A stretch of DNA of 32,125 nt from Sphingomonadales bacterium UBA6157 (GCA_002423025.1 DIUN01000002.1:1-32125), one strand, 5' to 3'; shown: positions 1 through 8,572, counted from the first letter of the stretch. Notes: generated by a model not told the origin, from the letters alone. Numbers and translations: made by a program.

Positions 1-260
1 TCGGCCCCGAGCATGCCTGGCTCAACGCCATCGGCCGCGTCGATTATCAATCCGCCACCGATGCCGAGGCGCTGGAGGCTTTCAAGCTGCTGTGCCGCAT
101 CGAGGGCATCATCCCGGCGCTGGAGCCGAGCCATGCGCTCGCCGCCATTGCCCGCATCGCACCGACCATGGCGAAGGACAAGCTGATCATCGCCAACCTC
201 TGCGGCCGGGGAGACAAGGACATATTCACCGTGGCCGAAGCCCTGGGGGTGACACTGTGA
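1..260 (+). CDS. trpB: Tryptophan synthase beta chain, C-terminal end (partial)
   Basis: This is the last 85 codons of TrpB; the rest lies left of the window. The reading frame begins at base 3 and ends with TGA at 258-260. The tail contains the TrpB signatures GPEHAWL, EGIIPALEPSHA and NLCGRGDKD. The last of these is near the PLP phosphate and substrate end of the beta subunit. TrpB condenses indole, channelled from TrpA, with serine to make tryptophan in the cytoplasm. The stop codon overlaps the GTG start of trpA by 4 bp (GTGA), which suggests translational coupling and equal amounts of the two subunits. The gene is cut by the window edge and is not a pseudogene. Confidence 0.95.
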   Translation, partial: GPEHAWLNAIGRVDYQSATDAEALEAFKLLCRIEGIIPALEPSHALAAIARIAPTMAKDKLIIANLCGRGDKDIFTVAEALGVTL

Positions 261-1105
261 CCGCCGTGAGCGACCGCCTGTCCCGCCGCTTCGCCGCCTG
301 CGCTGCCGAGGGCCGCGCGGCACTGGTGACGTTCGTGACCGCCGGCGATCCGGACATGGAAACCTCCAACGGCGTGCTGCGCGCGCTGGCCAATGCCGGG
401 GCGGACATCATCGAACTGGGCATGCCCTTCACCGATCCGATGGCCGATGGCCCCGCCATCCAGGCCGGCAACCTGCGCAGCCTCGCCAGTGGCACCCACC
501 TGAGGGATGTGCTGGCGATGGTGGCGGGCTTCCGCCGCGAGGATAATGACACCCCGCTGATCCTGATGGGCTATTTCAACCCCATCCTCAGCTATGGGCC
601 CGAGCGCTTCGCCGCCGATGCCCGCACCGCCGGCCTCGACGGCACCATCGTCGTCGATCTGCCGCCCGAGGAGGCCGATGAACTGGCTCCGGCGCTCGCC
701 GTGCACGGCCTGCACCTCATCCGCCTTGCCACCCCAACGACAGATGCGGCGCGCCTGCCCAAGGTGCTCTCCGGCGCTTCGGGTTTCCTCTATTATGTAG
801 CCGTGGCCGGCGTGACCGGCGCCAACGCCGCCACCGCTGCCGATGTGGCCGACGCCGTGGCGCGGCTGAAGCGCTCGACCAGCCTGCCGATCTGCGTCGG
901 TTTTGGCGTGCGCACACCCGAGCAGGCTGCCGCCATTGCCGTCCATGCCGATGGCGTCGTCGTCGGCTCCGCCATCGTCGAGACCATCGGGGCGGCAGCG
1001 GCAGAACGCGCCAATGACATTCCGGCCCGCGTCGGCGCACTGGTGGCAGGCCTTGCCGCTGCTGTGCGCGGCGCGCGCCGAAAATCCGGGGAGATTGCAG
1101 CATGA
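257..1105 (+). CDS. trpA: Tryptophan synthase alpha chain
   Basis: TrpA cleaves indole-3-glycerol phosphate to indole and glyceraldehyde-3-phosphate and passes indole to TrpB. The 282-residue protein has the TIM-barrel hallmarks of the family. ELGMPFTDPMADGP at about residues 53-66 contains the likely catalytic Glu53 and Asp64. DLPPEE follows at about 137, and GFGVRTPEQAA lies near 218 in the phosphate-binding part. Its length is close to the usual 260-280. I chose the GTG at 257 because it overlaps the trpB stop and has a GGGGGT stretch 6 bases upstream. A second in-frame GTG at 266 would shorten the protein by 3 residues. The stop overlaps the accD start (ATGA). Gene order trpB-trpA-accD-folC is common in alphaproteobacteria. 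Confidence 0.96.
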   Translation: MTAVSDRLSRRFAACAAEGRAALVTFVTAGDPDMETSNGVLRALANAGADIIELGMPFTDPMADGPAIQAGNLRSLASGTHLRDVLAMVAGFRREDNDTPLILMGYFNPILSYGPERFAADARTAGLDGTIVVDLPPEEADELAPALAVHGLHLIRLATPTTDAARLPKVLSGASGFLYYVAVAGVTGANAATAADVADAVARLKRSTSLPICVGFGVRTPEQAAAIAVHADGVVVGSAIVETIGAAAAERANDIPARVGALVAGLAAAVRGARRKSGEIAA

Positions 1106-1965
1106 GTTGGCTCACCCGCACCCGCCAGCAGTTGACGGGTTTTCTGTCGCGCCGCGAGACGCCGGACAATCTCTGGACCAAGTGCCGCAACTGCGGTGCC
1201 ATGCTCTACACCAAGGAGTGGGAGGAGAACCAATCGGTCTGCCCGCGCTGTGACCATCATGAGCGCATCGGGCCGAAGGTGCGCTTCGCGATGATCTTCG
1301 ATGGCGCCTTCACGCCCATTGCCGTGCCCAAGGTCGTCGAGGATCCGCTGAAGTTCCGGGACCAGAAGCGCTACGTTGATCGGCTGCGCGCCGCCAAGAC
1401 CGCGACCGGCGAGCCGGAAGCCATGACCGTGGGCGATGGCACCATCGGCGGCGTTCGCGCCATCGTGGCGGTGCAGAACTTCTCCTTCATGGGCGGCTCG
1501 ATGGGCATGGGCGTGGGCGAGGCGTTCCTCGCCGGCGCGCGTGCTGCCGTTGCGGCGCAGGTGCCGTTCGTGGTGTTCACGGCCGCCGGCGGCGCCCGCA
1601 TGCAGGAGGGCATACTCAGCCTCATGCAGATGCCGCGCACCACCGTGGGCATCGCCGAGCTGAAGGAAGCTCGCCTGCCCTATGTCGTTGTGCTCACGGA
1701 CCCGACAACCGGCGGCGTGACAGCGAGCTATGCCATGCTGGGCGATGTGCAGATCGCCGAGCCGGGCGCGCTCATCGGCTTTGCAGGCCAGCGTGTCATC
1801 GAGCAGACAATCCGCGAAAAGCTGCCGGAAGGCTTCCAGCGCGCCGAATATCTGCTTGCCCATGGCATGCTCGACATGGTCGTGCATCGCCGCGAGCTGA
1901 AGGACACGCTGGCTCGGCTGCTCGCCATGCTCACCGCCCGGCGCGTCGCAGATCCTGTTCCCTGA
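1102..1965 (+). CDS. accD: Acetyl-CoA carboxylase carboxyltransferase beta subunit
   Basis: AccD pairs with AccA to transfer the carboxyl group from carboxybiotin to acetyl-CoA, giving malonyl-CoA for fatty-acid synthesis. The 287-residue protein starts with a four-cysteine zinc finger (Cys28, Cys31, Cys47, Cys50; CRNC and CPRC) and continues into the crotonase-fold carboxyltransferase domain. That domain includes GGSMGMGVGEAF, a GGARMQEG turn near residue 165, and the GGVTASYAMLGD segment near 204. Length and N-terminal finger match the family. The ATG at 1102 overlaps the trpA stop by 4 bp, and the TGA overlaps the folC ATG by 1 bp (TGATG), so the four genes look like one transcript. accA is not in the window. 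Confidence 0.97.
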   Translation: MSWLTRTRQQLTGFLSRRETPDNLWTKCRNCGAMLYTKEWEENQSVCPRCDHHERIGPKVRFAMIFDGAFTPIAVPKVVEDPLKFRDQKRYVDRLRAAKTATGEPEAMTVGDGTIGGVRAIVAVQNFSFMGGSMGMGVGEAFLAGARAAVAAQVPFVVFTAAGGARMQEGILSLMQMPRTTVGIAELKEARLPYVVVLTDPTTGGVTASYAMLGDVQIAEPGALIGFAGQRVIEQTIREKLPEGFQRAEYLLAHGMLDMVVHRRELKDTLARLLAMLTARRVADPVP

Positions 1966-3350
1966 TGAGCGGCGGGGGGGACCAGCAGGGGACAGCTGAC
2001 GCAGTCTGGCCGGCCGGCGCGCGCATGGAGCGGGCCCGCTCGGACAATCCGGTGCTCGATGCGCTGCTGGGGGCAGCCTATGCGCTCCATCCCACCGAGA
2101 TCGAGCTGACCCTTGACCGGCTCGAGCGGCTGCTCGCCCGCCTCGGCAACCCGCAGGACAAGCTGCCGCCGGTGTTCCATGTTGCGGGCACCAACGGCAA
2201 GGGCTCCACGGTCGCCTTCCTGCGCGCCTGCCTCGAAGCTTCGGGCAAGCGCGTCCATGTCTATACCTCGCCGCATCTCATCCGCTTCAACGAGCGCATC
2301 CGCATTGCCGGCCAGGTCATCGATGATGAAGCCCTGTCGGACCTGCTGCGCGAGCTGCTCAGCCGCAACGCCGGCCAGCCGATCACCTTTTTCGAGATCA
2401 CCACGGCGCTGGCCTTCCTGGCCTTTTCGCGCACGCCTGCCGATGCCTGCATCATCGAAGTTGGCCTGGGCGGGCGGATGGATGCGACCAACCTCATCCG
2501 CCAGCCGCTTGTCACCGGCATCGCCCAGCTGGGGCTCGATCACCAGCAATGGCTCGGCAACACCATCCTGCAGATCGCGGCGGAAAAGGCCGGCATCGCC
2601 AAGCCCGGCGTGCCCATGGTCATCTCGCGCTATCCCAAGACGGTGACGACACGCATTGCCGAAGTCGCCGGCGTCACCAAGGCCCGGCTCATCGTTCGCG
2701 GTGATGATTGGGACGCTGCGGTCTATGAAGGCGCGCTTCACTATCGTGACACCGCCGGCCGTATCGAGCTGCCGCTGCCCCGGCTTGTCGGTGCCCACCA
2801 GATCGACAATGCCGGCCTCGCCATCGCCATGTTGCGCGCCCAATCGGTACTGCCGGTGCCGGATGCAGCGCTGCGGGCCGGCATGGGCTGGGCCGAATGG
2901 CCCGCGCGGCTGCAACGGCTCGACACTGGCCCGCTGACAGCGCTGCTGCCCGCCGGCAGCGAACTCTGGATCGACGGCGGCCACAACCCCGCCGCCGCCC
3001 GCGCCATCGCTGAAAACTTTCGCGGCGCCGTGCTGCAGGACCGGCCGTTCCACCTCGTGCTTGGCATGCTCGCCGCCAAGGATGCCGCCGGCTTTCTCAA
3101 GGCCTTCGCCCCACATGCTACGGGCGTCCATGCAGTGCCGATCCCCGGCCATGCCCATCATGCGCCCGAGGCGCTGGTGCAGCTGGCGCATGAGAGCACC
3201 CTGCCCGCCATCGCCCGCGAAAGCCTGCAAGAGGCGCTTGCCGCCATCGGCCGCGCGGCCGACCGGGAACGCCCCCCGGTGGTGCTGGTCGCCGGCTCGC
3301 TCTACCTCGCCGGCAAGGCACTTGCCGATAATGGCCAGAGCGCCGGCTGA
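1965..3350 (+). CDS. folC: Bifunctional folylpolyglutamate/dihydrofolate synthase
   Basis: FolC adds glutamate to dihydropteroate and to folates, an ATP-dependent Mur-ligase-type reaction in the cytoplasm. The sequence shows the P-loop GTNGKGS at about residues 75-81, the folate-loop region YTSPHLIRFNERIRI near 106, EVGLGGRMDATN near 165, and the WIDGGHNPAAAR segment of the C-terminal domain near 325. The TGATG junction with accD favours the ATG at 1965, giving 461 residues. The first 20 residues are low-complexity, and an ATG at 2025 would give 441 residues, closer to the family's usual 420-440. The true start is therefore uncertain. The gene ends 32 bp before the stop of the convergent DsbA-family gene; I see no clear terminator there. 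Confidence 0.94.
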   Translation: MSGGGDQQGTADAVWPAGARMERARSDNPVLDALLGAAYALHPTEIELTLDRLERLLARLGNPQDKLPPVFHVAGTNGKGSTVAFLRACLEASGKRVHVYTSPHLIRFNERIRIAGQVIDDEALSDLLRELLSRNAGQPITFFEITTALAFLAFSRTPADACIIEVGLGGRMDATNLIRQPLVTGIAQLGLDHQQWLGNTILQIAAEKAGIAKPGVPMVISRYPKTVTTRIAEVAGVTKARLIVRGDDWDAAVYEGALHYRDTAGRIELPLPRLVGAHQIDNAGLAIAMLRAQSVLPVPDAALRAGMGWAEWPARLQRLDTGPLTALLPAGSELWIDGGHNPAAARAIAENFRGAVLQDRPFHLVLGMLAAKDAAGFLKAFAPHATGVHAVPIPGHAHHAPEALVQLAHESTLPAIARESLQEALAAIGRAADRERPPVVLVAGSLYLAGKALADNGQSAG

Positions 3351-3382
3351 CGCCCGCCTGCGCGCGCCGCCTACGCTAAGGC

Positions 3383-4030
3383 TCAGCCTTCGGCAGCGAT
3401 ACTCCGGATCGCCTTCTCGAACGCCTCCACCGGCTGGCCCCCGCTAATCAGATATTTCTGGTTGATGATGACCGCCGGCACGGCGCTGATGCCCTGCTCG
3501 CGCCAGAAGCGCTCATCAGCGCGCACCTCGTCGATATAGCGGCCTTCGGCGAGCACCGCGCGCGCTTCCGCCCCATCCAGCCCGGCGCTCTCGCACGCCG
3601 CCACCAGCACCTCAGCATCCGAAACCGCGAGCTGCCGGGTGAAGTACGCCTCGAACAGCGCCAGCTTGAGCTGCGGCTGCCGGCCCTGCTCCGCCGCCCA
3701 GTGCAGCAGCCGGTGCGCATCAAAGGTGTTCCAGATGCGACTCTCGGAGGAGGAGTTGATCGCAAAACCCAGCCCGGCCGCGGTGCTGCGGATAAGATCC
3801 CGCGTGCCACGGGATTGCTCGGGCGTGGAGCCATATTTCTGCGCGATATGCTCCGCCACATTCTGGCCCTCTGGCGGCATCGCCGGGTTGAGCTCGAACG
3901 GCTGGAAGCGCACATCCGGCGTCACCACGTCCGCCGCATTGGACAGCGCCTGTTCCAGCGCCTTCCAGCCGATGACGCACCAGGGGCAGACGACATCGGA
4001 GACGAAATCGATACGCATTGCTTGCGGCAT
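3383..4030 (-). CDS. DsbA family oxidoreductase, FrnE-like
   Basis: This is a 215-residue thioredoxin-fold protein of the DsbA/FrnE group. The CPWC active site lies at residues 15-18 (DVVCPWCVIG), a helical insertion of about 100 residues follows, and the cis-proline loop AVPAVIINQKYLISGGQP is near residue 178. There is no signal peptide, so unlike true DsbA it should act in the cytoplasm. FrnE-type proteins are known or proposed thiol-disulfide oxidoreductases or isomerases, some linked to polyketide or stress functions. The substrate here is unknown. I chose the ATG at 4030, which has AAGG about 9 bases upstream; an ATG at 4018 (MRIDF) is also possible, and a TTG at 4063 is less likely. It stands alone, convergent to folC. 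Confidence 0.88.
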   Translation of the reverse strand: MPQAMRIDFVSDVVCPWCVIGWKALEQALSNAADVVTPDVRFQPFELNPAMPPEGQNVAEHIAQKYGSTPEQSRGTRDLIRSTAAGLGFAINSSSESRIWNTFDAHRLLHWAAEQGRQPQLKLALFEAYFTRQLAVSDAEVLVAACESAGLDGAEARAVLAEGRYIDEVRADERFWREQGISAVPAVIINQKYLISGGQPVEAFEKAIRSIAAEG

Positions 4031-4092
4031 GAGGCGGGCCTTGGTTGTTTGACTGCCTGACAATGCCGCCCAAGCCCGGCGGAGTCGACGCC

Positions 4093-4938
4093 CTATTGCG
4101 GATCGTTGGCGGAAACGAAGCGCCCGGCGTAGCGGCTGGTAATCCGGTCCACCGGCATCACCACGAACACATCGACCGTGTTGAACTGGCGATCGACAAA
4201 GCCGCCATCCCCTACCAGCGCGCCGACGCGCAGATAGCCCTTGATCAGCGGCGGCAACGCCCGCGACGCCGCGCGCGTATCGATGCTGGCAGCTGGGAGC
4301 TGGTCCATCAGCACATGATTCGCCGCATGTGCCCGAGCCCGCAGCTCGGGTGGCGCGAGATGGTGGTGATAAAGATACGAAAGCTCGGCGGCATGGAGCA
4401 GCGGATCCGCCCCGTGCAGCGAGGCGCAGCCGAACATATGGCCGATGTTGTGGGTCTGCAGGTAGGAGGCGATGCCGCGCCAGAGCAGCGTGATCGTGGC
4501 GTTGTTGCGCCAGGCCGGGGCAACACAGCTGCGGCCCAGCTCCAGCAACTGGCTCGCCGGGGTCGAATTGGCGAGGAGCGGTGACAGGTCATATTCCGCG
4601 GCGGAGTAGAAGCCCTTGTGCGCCATCGCCACCTGCTGGCGCAGCAAGCGGTAGGTTCCGACCACCTGCGGCCGGCCATCCAGCCCATGATCGACCACCA
4701 GCAGATGGTCGCAGATCGCATCATAGGCATCCATGTCGCGGCGGGCGGCGGCCATGGCGGGCGTGGGCCGGGCGCCCATCTCCTCATAGAAAATCTGGTA
4801 GCGCAGCGCCTGGGCAGCAGCGACCTCGGCCTCCGAGCGCGCCAGTCGCACATCCAGTTGCCCGACACGGTGGATGAAGGGCGCTGCGGCGAGCAGCTTT
4901 GCTTCAATGGCGGTGGGGCGGCTGAGGGGAAGTCCCAT
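4093..4938 (-). CDS. olsB: OlsB-like GNAT N-acyltransferase (ornithine lipid synthesis)
   Basis: This 281-residue protein belongs to the hemolysin-like GNAT family that includes OlsB, which transfers a 3-hydroxyacyl chain from acyl-ACP to the alpha-amino group of ornithine to form lyso-ornithine lipid. Family landmarks are visible: ALRYQIFYEEMGA near residue 54, DAICDHLLVVD near 74, the ELGRSCVAPAWR core near 153, and the KGYLRVGA motif near 233. The ATG at 4938 has CGGAG 8 bases upstream. The second enzyme, OlsA (O-acyltransferase), is not in the window, so the pathway cannot be completed from here. Some family members acylate other amines, so the ornithine specificity is inferred from the family. 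Location: cytoplasmic face of the inner membrane. Confidence 0.82.
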   Translation of the reverse strand: MGLPLSRPTAIEAKLLAAAPFIHRVGQLDVRLARSEAEVAAAQALRYQIFYEEMGARPTPAMAAARRDMDAYDAICDHLLVVDHGLDGRPQVVGTYRLLRQQVAMAHKGFYSAAEYDLSPLLANSTPASQLLELGRSCVAPAWRNNATITLLWRGIASYLQTHNIGHMFGCASLHGADPLLHAAELSYLYHHHLAPPELRARAHAANHVLMDQLPAASIDTRAASRALPPLIKGYLRVGALVGDGGFVDRQFNTVDVFVVMPVDRITSRYAGRFVSANDPQ

Positions 4939-5036
4939 TGCATGTGCTCCGCGGTCAAAAGGCTTGGGCCGGTGGTGCTGAGCGGCCCGTAGCGGAGGAT
5001 TGTTACAGGGGCGATGCTATCCTGTGACGGCTGCTG

Positions 5037-6347
5037 TCATACGGGCTGGGGCAGCGCGTCATCCACCAGGCCGGCGCGGAGCATATACAGGAAAATCAGC
5101 ACGCCGGGGAGCGCCAGCACCGTGGTGAGCAGATAGAAATCGACATAACCCAGTGCCTCGATGAGGGCGCCCGCCGTGGTGCCACTGATGAAGCGGCCCA
5201 CAATGGAAGCCGCTGCCGAGAGCAACGCGAACTGCGTGGCAGTGAAGCGCAGGTTGCACAGCGCCGAAAGATACGCGACCACCGCCACCCCGCCGATGCC
5301 GCTGGAGAAGTTCTCGAAGCACACCGCCGCCGCCATCACCAGATTGTTGTGGCCCATGGCGGCCAGCCCGGCGAAGCTGAGGTTCGAGACGGCCATCAGG
5401 ACAAGGCTGATCAGCACGGCGCGCTTCATGCCCAGCCGGGAATAGAGAACGCCGCCGATGAACACCCCGACGAGCAATGCCACCAGACCGAGCTGCACAT
5501 CATAGAACGCCACTTCCTCCTTGCTGAAGCCGAGATCGTTGAACAGCAGCCGCAGGGTGAGGTTGGCGATGGTGTCACCGATCTTGTGGAAGAGGATGAA
5601 GAACAGCGCCAGCCAGCCGCCATCGCGCTTGAGGAAATCCGCCAACGGCGCGATCACCGCCTCGCGCACGGCCGCCAGCCCGCGCACCGTGGTGGCGGCC
5701 GCCTTGTGGCGCACCGGCTCGCCGAGCAGCCAGCCGGCCAGCAGCGCCGGCAGCGCAAACAGCGTGGCGGTGACATAGGCCAGGCTCCAGCCTTGCCCGG
5801 CCGCAATGAGCAGCACCGTCGCGCCTGCCGCACTTGAGCCGATGCGCCAGCCATATTGGCTCATGCCCGAGCCGACGCCGAGTTGCTCCGGCGCCAGGCT
5901 CTCGATGCGAAAGGCATCGATCACGATGTCGTAGGTCGCCCCGGCAAAGGCCACCGCCAGCGTGGCGGCAACCACCGGGCCGAGCCCTGCCGCCGGATCG
6001 GCCAGCCCGAGCCAGGCGACCGTGCCCATGACGCCCAGCCCACTCACCAACAGCCAGGCCCGGCGCTGGCCGATGGCGTTGGCGAGCAGCGGCAGCCGCA
6101 CCCGGTCCACCAGCGGCGCCCAGAGGAACTTGAAATTATAAAACAGGAAGGCGAGCGTAAAGGCGGTGATGGCCTTTTTCTCGATGCCGGCCTCGGCCAG
6201 CCGCGTCGTCAGCGTCGAGGCGATCATGGCGAACGGAAAGCCCGAGGAGATGCCCAGCGCAAGCGCGCCCAATGGCCCCGGCTCGCTATAGGGGCGGATG
6301 GCGGCGGGCAGGCTGTCACGCCAGCTTGGTGGGGAAACCTCGGTCAT
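5037..6347 (-). CDS. ampG: AmpG-like muropeptide permease (MFS)
   Basis: This is a 436-residue major facilitator protein with about 12 hydrophobic segments. AmpG-type features are LGISSGFPFAMIASTLTTRL near residue 32, FKFLWAPLVDR near 72, and YDIVIDAFRIE near 139. AmpG imports GlcNAc-anhydroMurNAc peptides released by cell-wall turnover, feeding peptidoglycan recycling and, in some bacteria, beta-lactamase induction. Its presence fits the amgK and murU genes near 26-28 kb, although it is not in their operon. The ATG start is at 6347. A weak 8-bp dyad (5002-5028, one G-T pair) lies just past its stop but has no T-run. A related carrier (acetyl-CoA transporter-like MFS) is the main alternative. 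Confidence 0.83.
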   Translation of the reverse strand: MTEVSPPSWRDSLPAAIRPYSEPGPLGALALGISSGFPFAMIASTLTTRLAEAGIEKKAITAFTLAFLFYNFKFLWAPLVDRVRLPLLANAIGQRRAWLLVSGLGVMGTVAWLGLADPAAGLGPVVAATLAVAFAGATYDIVIDAFRIESLAPEQLGVGSGMSQYGWRIGSSAAGATVLLIAAGQGWSLAYVTATLFALPALLAGWLLGEPVRHKAAATTVRGLAAVREAVIAPLADFLKRDGGWLALFFILFHKIGDTIANLTLRLLFNDLGFSKEEVAFYDVQLGLVALLVGVFIGGVLYSRLGMKRAVLISLVLMAVSNLSFAGLAAMGHNNLVMAAAVCFENFSSGIGGVAVVAYLSALCNLRFTATQFALLSAAASIVGRFISGTTAGALIEALGYVDFYLLTTVLALPGVLIFLYMLRAGLVDDALPQPV

Positions 6348-6413
6348 GCCGGCACTCTAGCGGGGCGACGCGCCGTGTCACGTGGCTTGCAGTTTGGATA
6401 GGGCCGGGCGGCA

Positions 6414-6442
6414 TTGGTCGGCCACCGGATTGGGCGTAAACT
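6414..6442 (+). promoter_or_regulatory. Possible promoter of the Rieske gene, leaderless geometry
   Basis: TTGGTC at 6414-6419 and TAAACT at 6437-6442 are separated by 17 bp. The predicted transcription start, 7-8 bases beyond the -10 box, falls at or next to the ATG at 6450. There is no Shine-Dalgarno sequence before that ATG. The match is by eye only. Confidence 0.25.
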
Positions 6443-6449
6443 CGACAGC

Positions 6450-7604
6450 ATGAACATAGAGGCCCCCCGCAAGCGCCCCACGCCCGGCCAGCTGGCGCTC
6501 GCCGAAGCGATTCCGGCCGCGGCACTGCACCCGGCACCCACCACCGTCAGCCGCGTGCCGGCCAGCCATTACACGTGCCCCGAGCGCTTCGAGCGCGAGC
6601 AGCAGCGGCTGTTCCAGGCCCTGCCGGTCATGCTGGCGCCCTCGGCGCTGCTGCCCGAGCCGAACAGCCATGTGCCGCATGATGGCTTTGGCAAGCCGCT
6701 GCTCATCGTGCGCGATGCCAAGGGCATGGTGCGCGTGTTCCTCAACGTCTGCCGGCATCGCGGCACCCGGCTCATCGAGGGCTGCGCCGTCGGCCATGGC
6801 CCGGCGCTGGTCTGCCCCTATCACGCCTGGAGCTATGGCACCGATGGCCGCCTGAAGGGCCTGCCCCGGCCGGAAACCTTCCCCGGCCTCGACAAGGCCG
6901 AGCGCGGGCTGGTCGAGCTGCCGAGCTGCGAGGCAGGCGGGCTCATCTGGGCCGGGCTGGACCGCACGCGGAGCTATGATTTCAGCCTTGTCGCCGGGCC
7001 CTTGGCAGCGGATTTCGATGCGCTCGAATTCGGCTCGCAATATCTCTACGCCCGCGCCACCCACTATGTGGCGGGCAACTGGAAGCTCGTCATGGATTCG
7101 TTTCTGGAGAGCTATCATGTGGTGCGGCTGCACGCAGCCACCATTGCGCCGTTCTTCCAGGATGGCGTGACCACCGGGGACAGTATCGGGCCGCACGCCC
7201 GCTCCGCCGTTGCCCGGCTGGCGGCGCTGGAGGCCTGTGATTTCAAGGATATGGCCCAGCTGCGCGGCGCTGTCACCTTCGCCTACCAGCTGCTGCCAGC
7301 CACGATCATCGTCGCCTCGCCGGACTATATCAACATCATGGCGCTGATGCCGCGCGGCGTCGGCGAAACCATCGTCGAGGATTTCATGCTGATCCCGGCG
7401 AAGCCCGCCACTGAAAAGGCCGAGCACCATTGGGCGAAAAGCTGGAAACTGCTCGATCAGGGCGTGTTTGCCTCCGAGGATTTTCGCGCCGCGGCACTCG
7501 GCCAGCAGGGGCTGGCGTCCGGCGCTGTCGATCATGTGCTGCTCGGCGGGCTGGAGCAGGGCATCAAGCGATTTTCCGATACGGTCGAGGCCCTGATCGG
7601 CTAA
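6450..7604 (+). CDS. Rieske 2Fe-2S aromatic-ring-hydroxylating-type oxygenase, alpha subunit
   Basis: This 384-residue protein has a Rieske domain with Cys101-X-His103 (CRHRG) and Cys122-X2-His125 (CPYHAW), and a catalytic mononuclear-iron domain with DSFLESYHVVRLH at about 216-228 supplying His223 and His228. Such enzymes use O2 and electrons from a reductase or ferredoxin to hydroxylate or demethylate a substrate. No reductase, ferredoxin or beta subunit lies nearby, so the electron donor must be encoded elsewhere and the substrate is unknown. I chose the ATG at 6450 because the frame upstream offers only a TTG at 6414. It may be co-transcribed with the transglutaminase-like gene 52 bp downstream. 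It is divergent from ampG. Confidence 0.86.
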   Translation: MNIEAPRKRPTPGQLALAEAIPAAALHPAPTTVSRVPASHYTCPERFEREQQRLFQALPVMLAPSALLPEPNSHVPHDGFGKPLLIVRDAKGMVRVFLNVCRHRGTRLIEGCAVGHGPALVCPYHAWSYGTDGRLKGLPRPETFPGLDKAERGLVELPSCEAGGLIWAGLDRTRSYDFSLVAGPLAADFDALEFGSQYLYARATHYVAGNWKLVMDSFLESYHVVRLHAATIAPFFQDGVTTGDSIGPHARSAVARLAALEACDFKDMAQLRGAVTFAYQLLPATIIVASPDYINIMALMPRGVGETIVEDFMLIPAKPATEKAEHHWAKSWKLLDQGVFASEDFRAAALGQQGLASGAVDHVLLGGLEQGIKRFSDTVEALIG

Positions 7605-7656
7605 GGCTGGGGCGCGCGATTCCCCCGATCCCGCAGCCCGACTTCCGGAGAAAATC

Positions 7657-8445
7657 GTGCGTGTCCTCATCGAGGCCAGCCTGGCGCTGCGCTTCCCCTG
7701 CCCCACGGAAGCCATTGCCGCAATCCTGGTTGCCGATACCCCGGGACAGACCGTGCTGGCCGAGACGCTGAAACTCTCCACCGGGGCAGCGCTGGCGGAA
7801 TCGGCCGATCCGGTGAGCGGTGCGCGGCTGCTGCGCGGTCCGCTCGATGGCGAAGTCCGCCTCGAATACAACGCCGAAGTGTTGATCGGCCCACGGCTGG
7901 AGCTGCCCGCCAGCGCGGTCGCCGCGCCCTGGTCCGCGCTTCCCGTGGAAGTCCTCACCTACCTGATGTCCAGCCGCTACTGCCCGGTCGAGCAATTCCT
8001 GCGCTTTGCCGCCCGCGAGTTCGGCCAGCATGAGGCCGGCGGCGCCAAGGTGCTGGCGATCCTCGATTGGCTCGGCACCCATGTCGAATATGTCCACGGC
8101 GTTTCCACCTTCACCACCGATGCTGCCCGCAGCTTCATCGATCGCGCTGGCGTCTGCCGGGATTTCACGCATCTCGGCCTCACTCTGTGCCGCGCCGCCG
8201 GCATTCCCGCCCGCGCTGTCTCAGCCTATGCGCTGGGGCTCAACCCGCCGGATTTCCACGCCGTGTTCGAGGTGTTCCTCAACGGCGGCTGGTGGCTGGT
8301 CGATCCGACGCGGCTCGCCCCGGTGGCCGGGCTGGTCCGTATCGCCCATGGCCGGGACGCGGCAGACATCGCCTGGCTCACCACCGCCGGCGATGTGCAA
8401 CAGACAGGCATGTCCGTTTCCGTACGCGAGCACCTCAGGGCCTGA
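7657..8445 (+). CDS. Transglutaminase-like (cysteine protease fold) protein
   Basis: This 262-residue protein carries the full transglutaminase-like Cys-His-Asp triad: Cys167 in GVCRDFTHL, His201 in DFHAVFEVF and Asp216 in WWLVDPTR. An N-terminal beta-rich region of about 100 residues precedes the domain, as in bacterial transglutaminase-like (TGc) proteins found near peptide-ligase and circularly permuted ATP-grasp genes. No such partners are here. No signal peptide is visible, so it is probably cytoplasmic. The GTG start at 7657 has CGGAG 6 bases upstream. The family includes peptidases, amidases and cross-linking enzymes; the substrate cannot be read from the sequence. The product ends 127 bp before the TelA-like gene. 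Confidence 0.85.
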   Translation: MRVLIEASLALRFPCPTEAIAAILVADTPGQTVLAETLKLSTGAALAESADPVSGARLLRGPLDGEVRLEYNAEVLIGPRLELPASAVAAPWSALPVEVLTYLMSSRYCPVEQFLRFAAREFGQHEAGGAKVLAILDWLGTHVEYVHGVSTFTTDAARSFIDRAGVCRDFTHLGLTLCRAAGIPARAVSAYALGLNPPDFHAVFEVFLNGGWWLVDPTRLAPVAGLVRIAHGRDAADIAWLTTAGDVQQTGMSVSVREHLRA

Positions 8446-8468
8446 AGGCGAAATTCGCTCGCTGGCCC

Positions 8469-8497
8469 TTGATAAACTGCGTTACACAACCAATACA
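8469..8497 (+). promoter_or_regulatory. Possible sigma70-type promoter for the TelA/XpaC pair
   Basis: TTGATA at 8469-8474 and AATACA at 8492-8497 are spaced by 17 bp in the 127-bp gap between the transglutaminase-like gene and the TelA-like gene. This stretch is locally AT-richer than its surroundings. It is an eye match only. Confidence 0.3.
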
Positions 8498-8572
8498 GAT
8501 GCGGCACCTGTGGAGGATGGCGGGGCGACCTGCTAATCTCCACGGTGAGAGCGCACAATGGAGAATAGTCAC

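Noticed and set aside
1728..3230. 500-residue open frame on the minus strand across accD and folC
   Set aside because: It mirrors two well-recognised plus-strand genes and has no family motifs.
5002..5028. GTTACAGG/CCTGTGAC dyad as terminator after ampG
   Set aside because: One non-Watson-Crick pair, an 11-base loop and no T-run; too weak to call.
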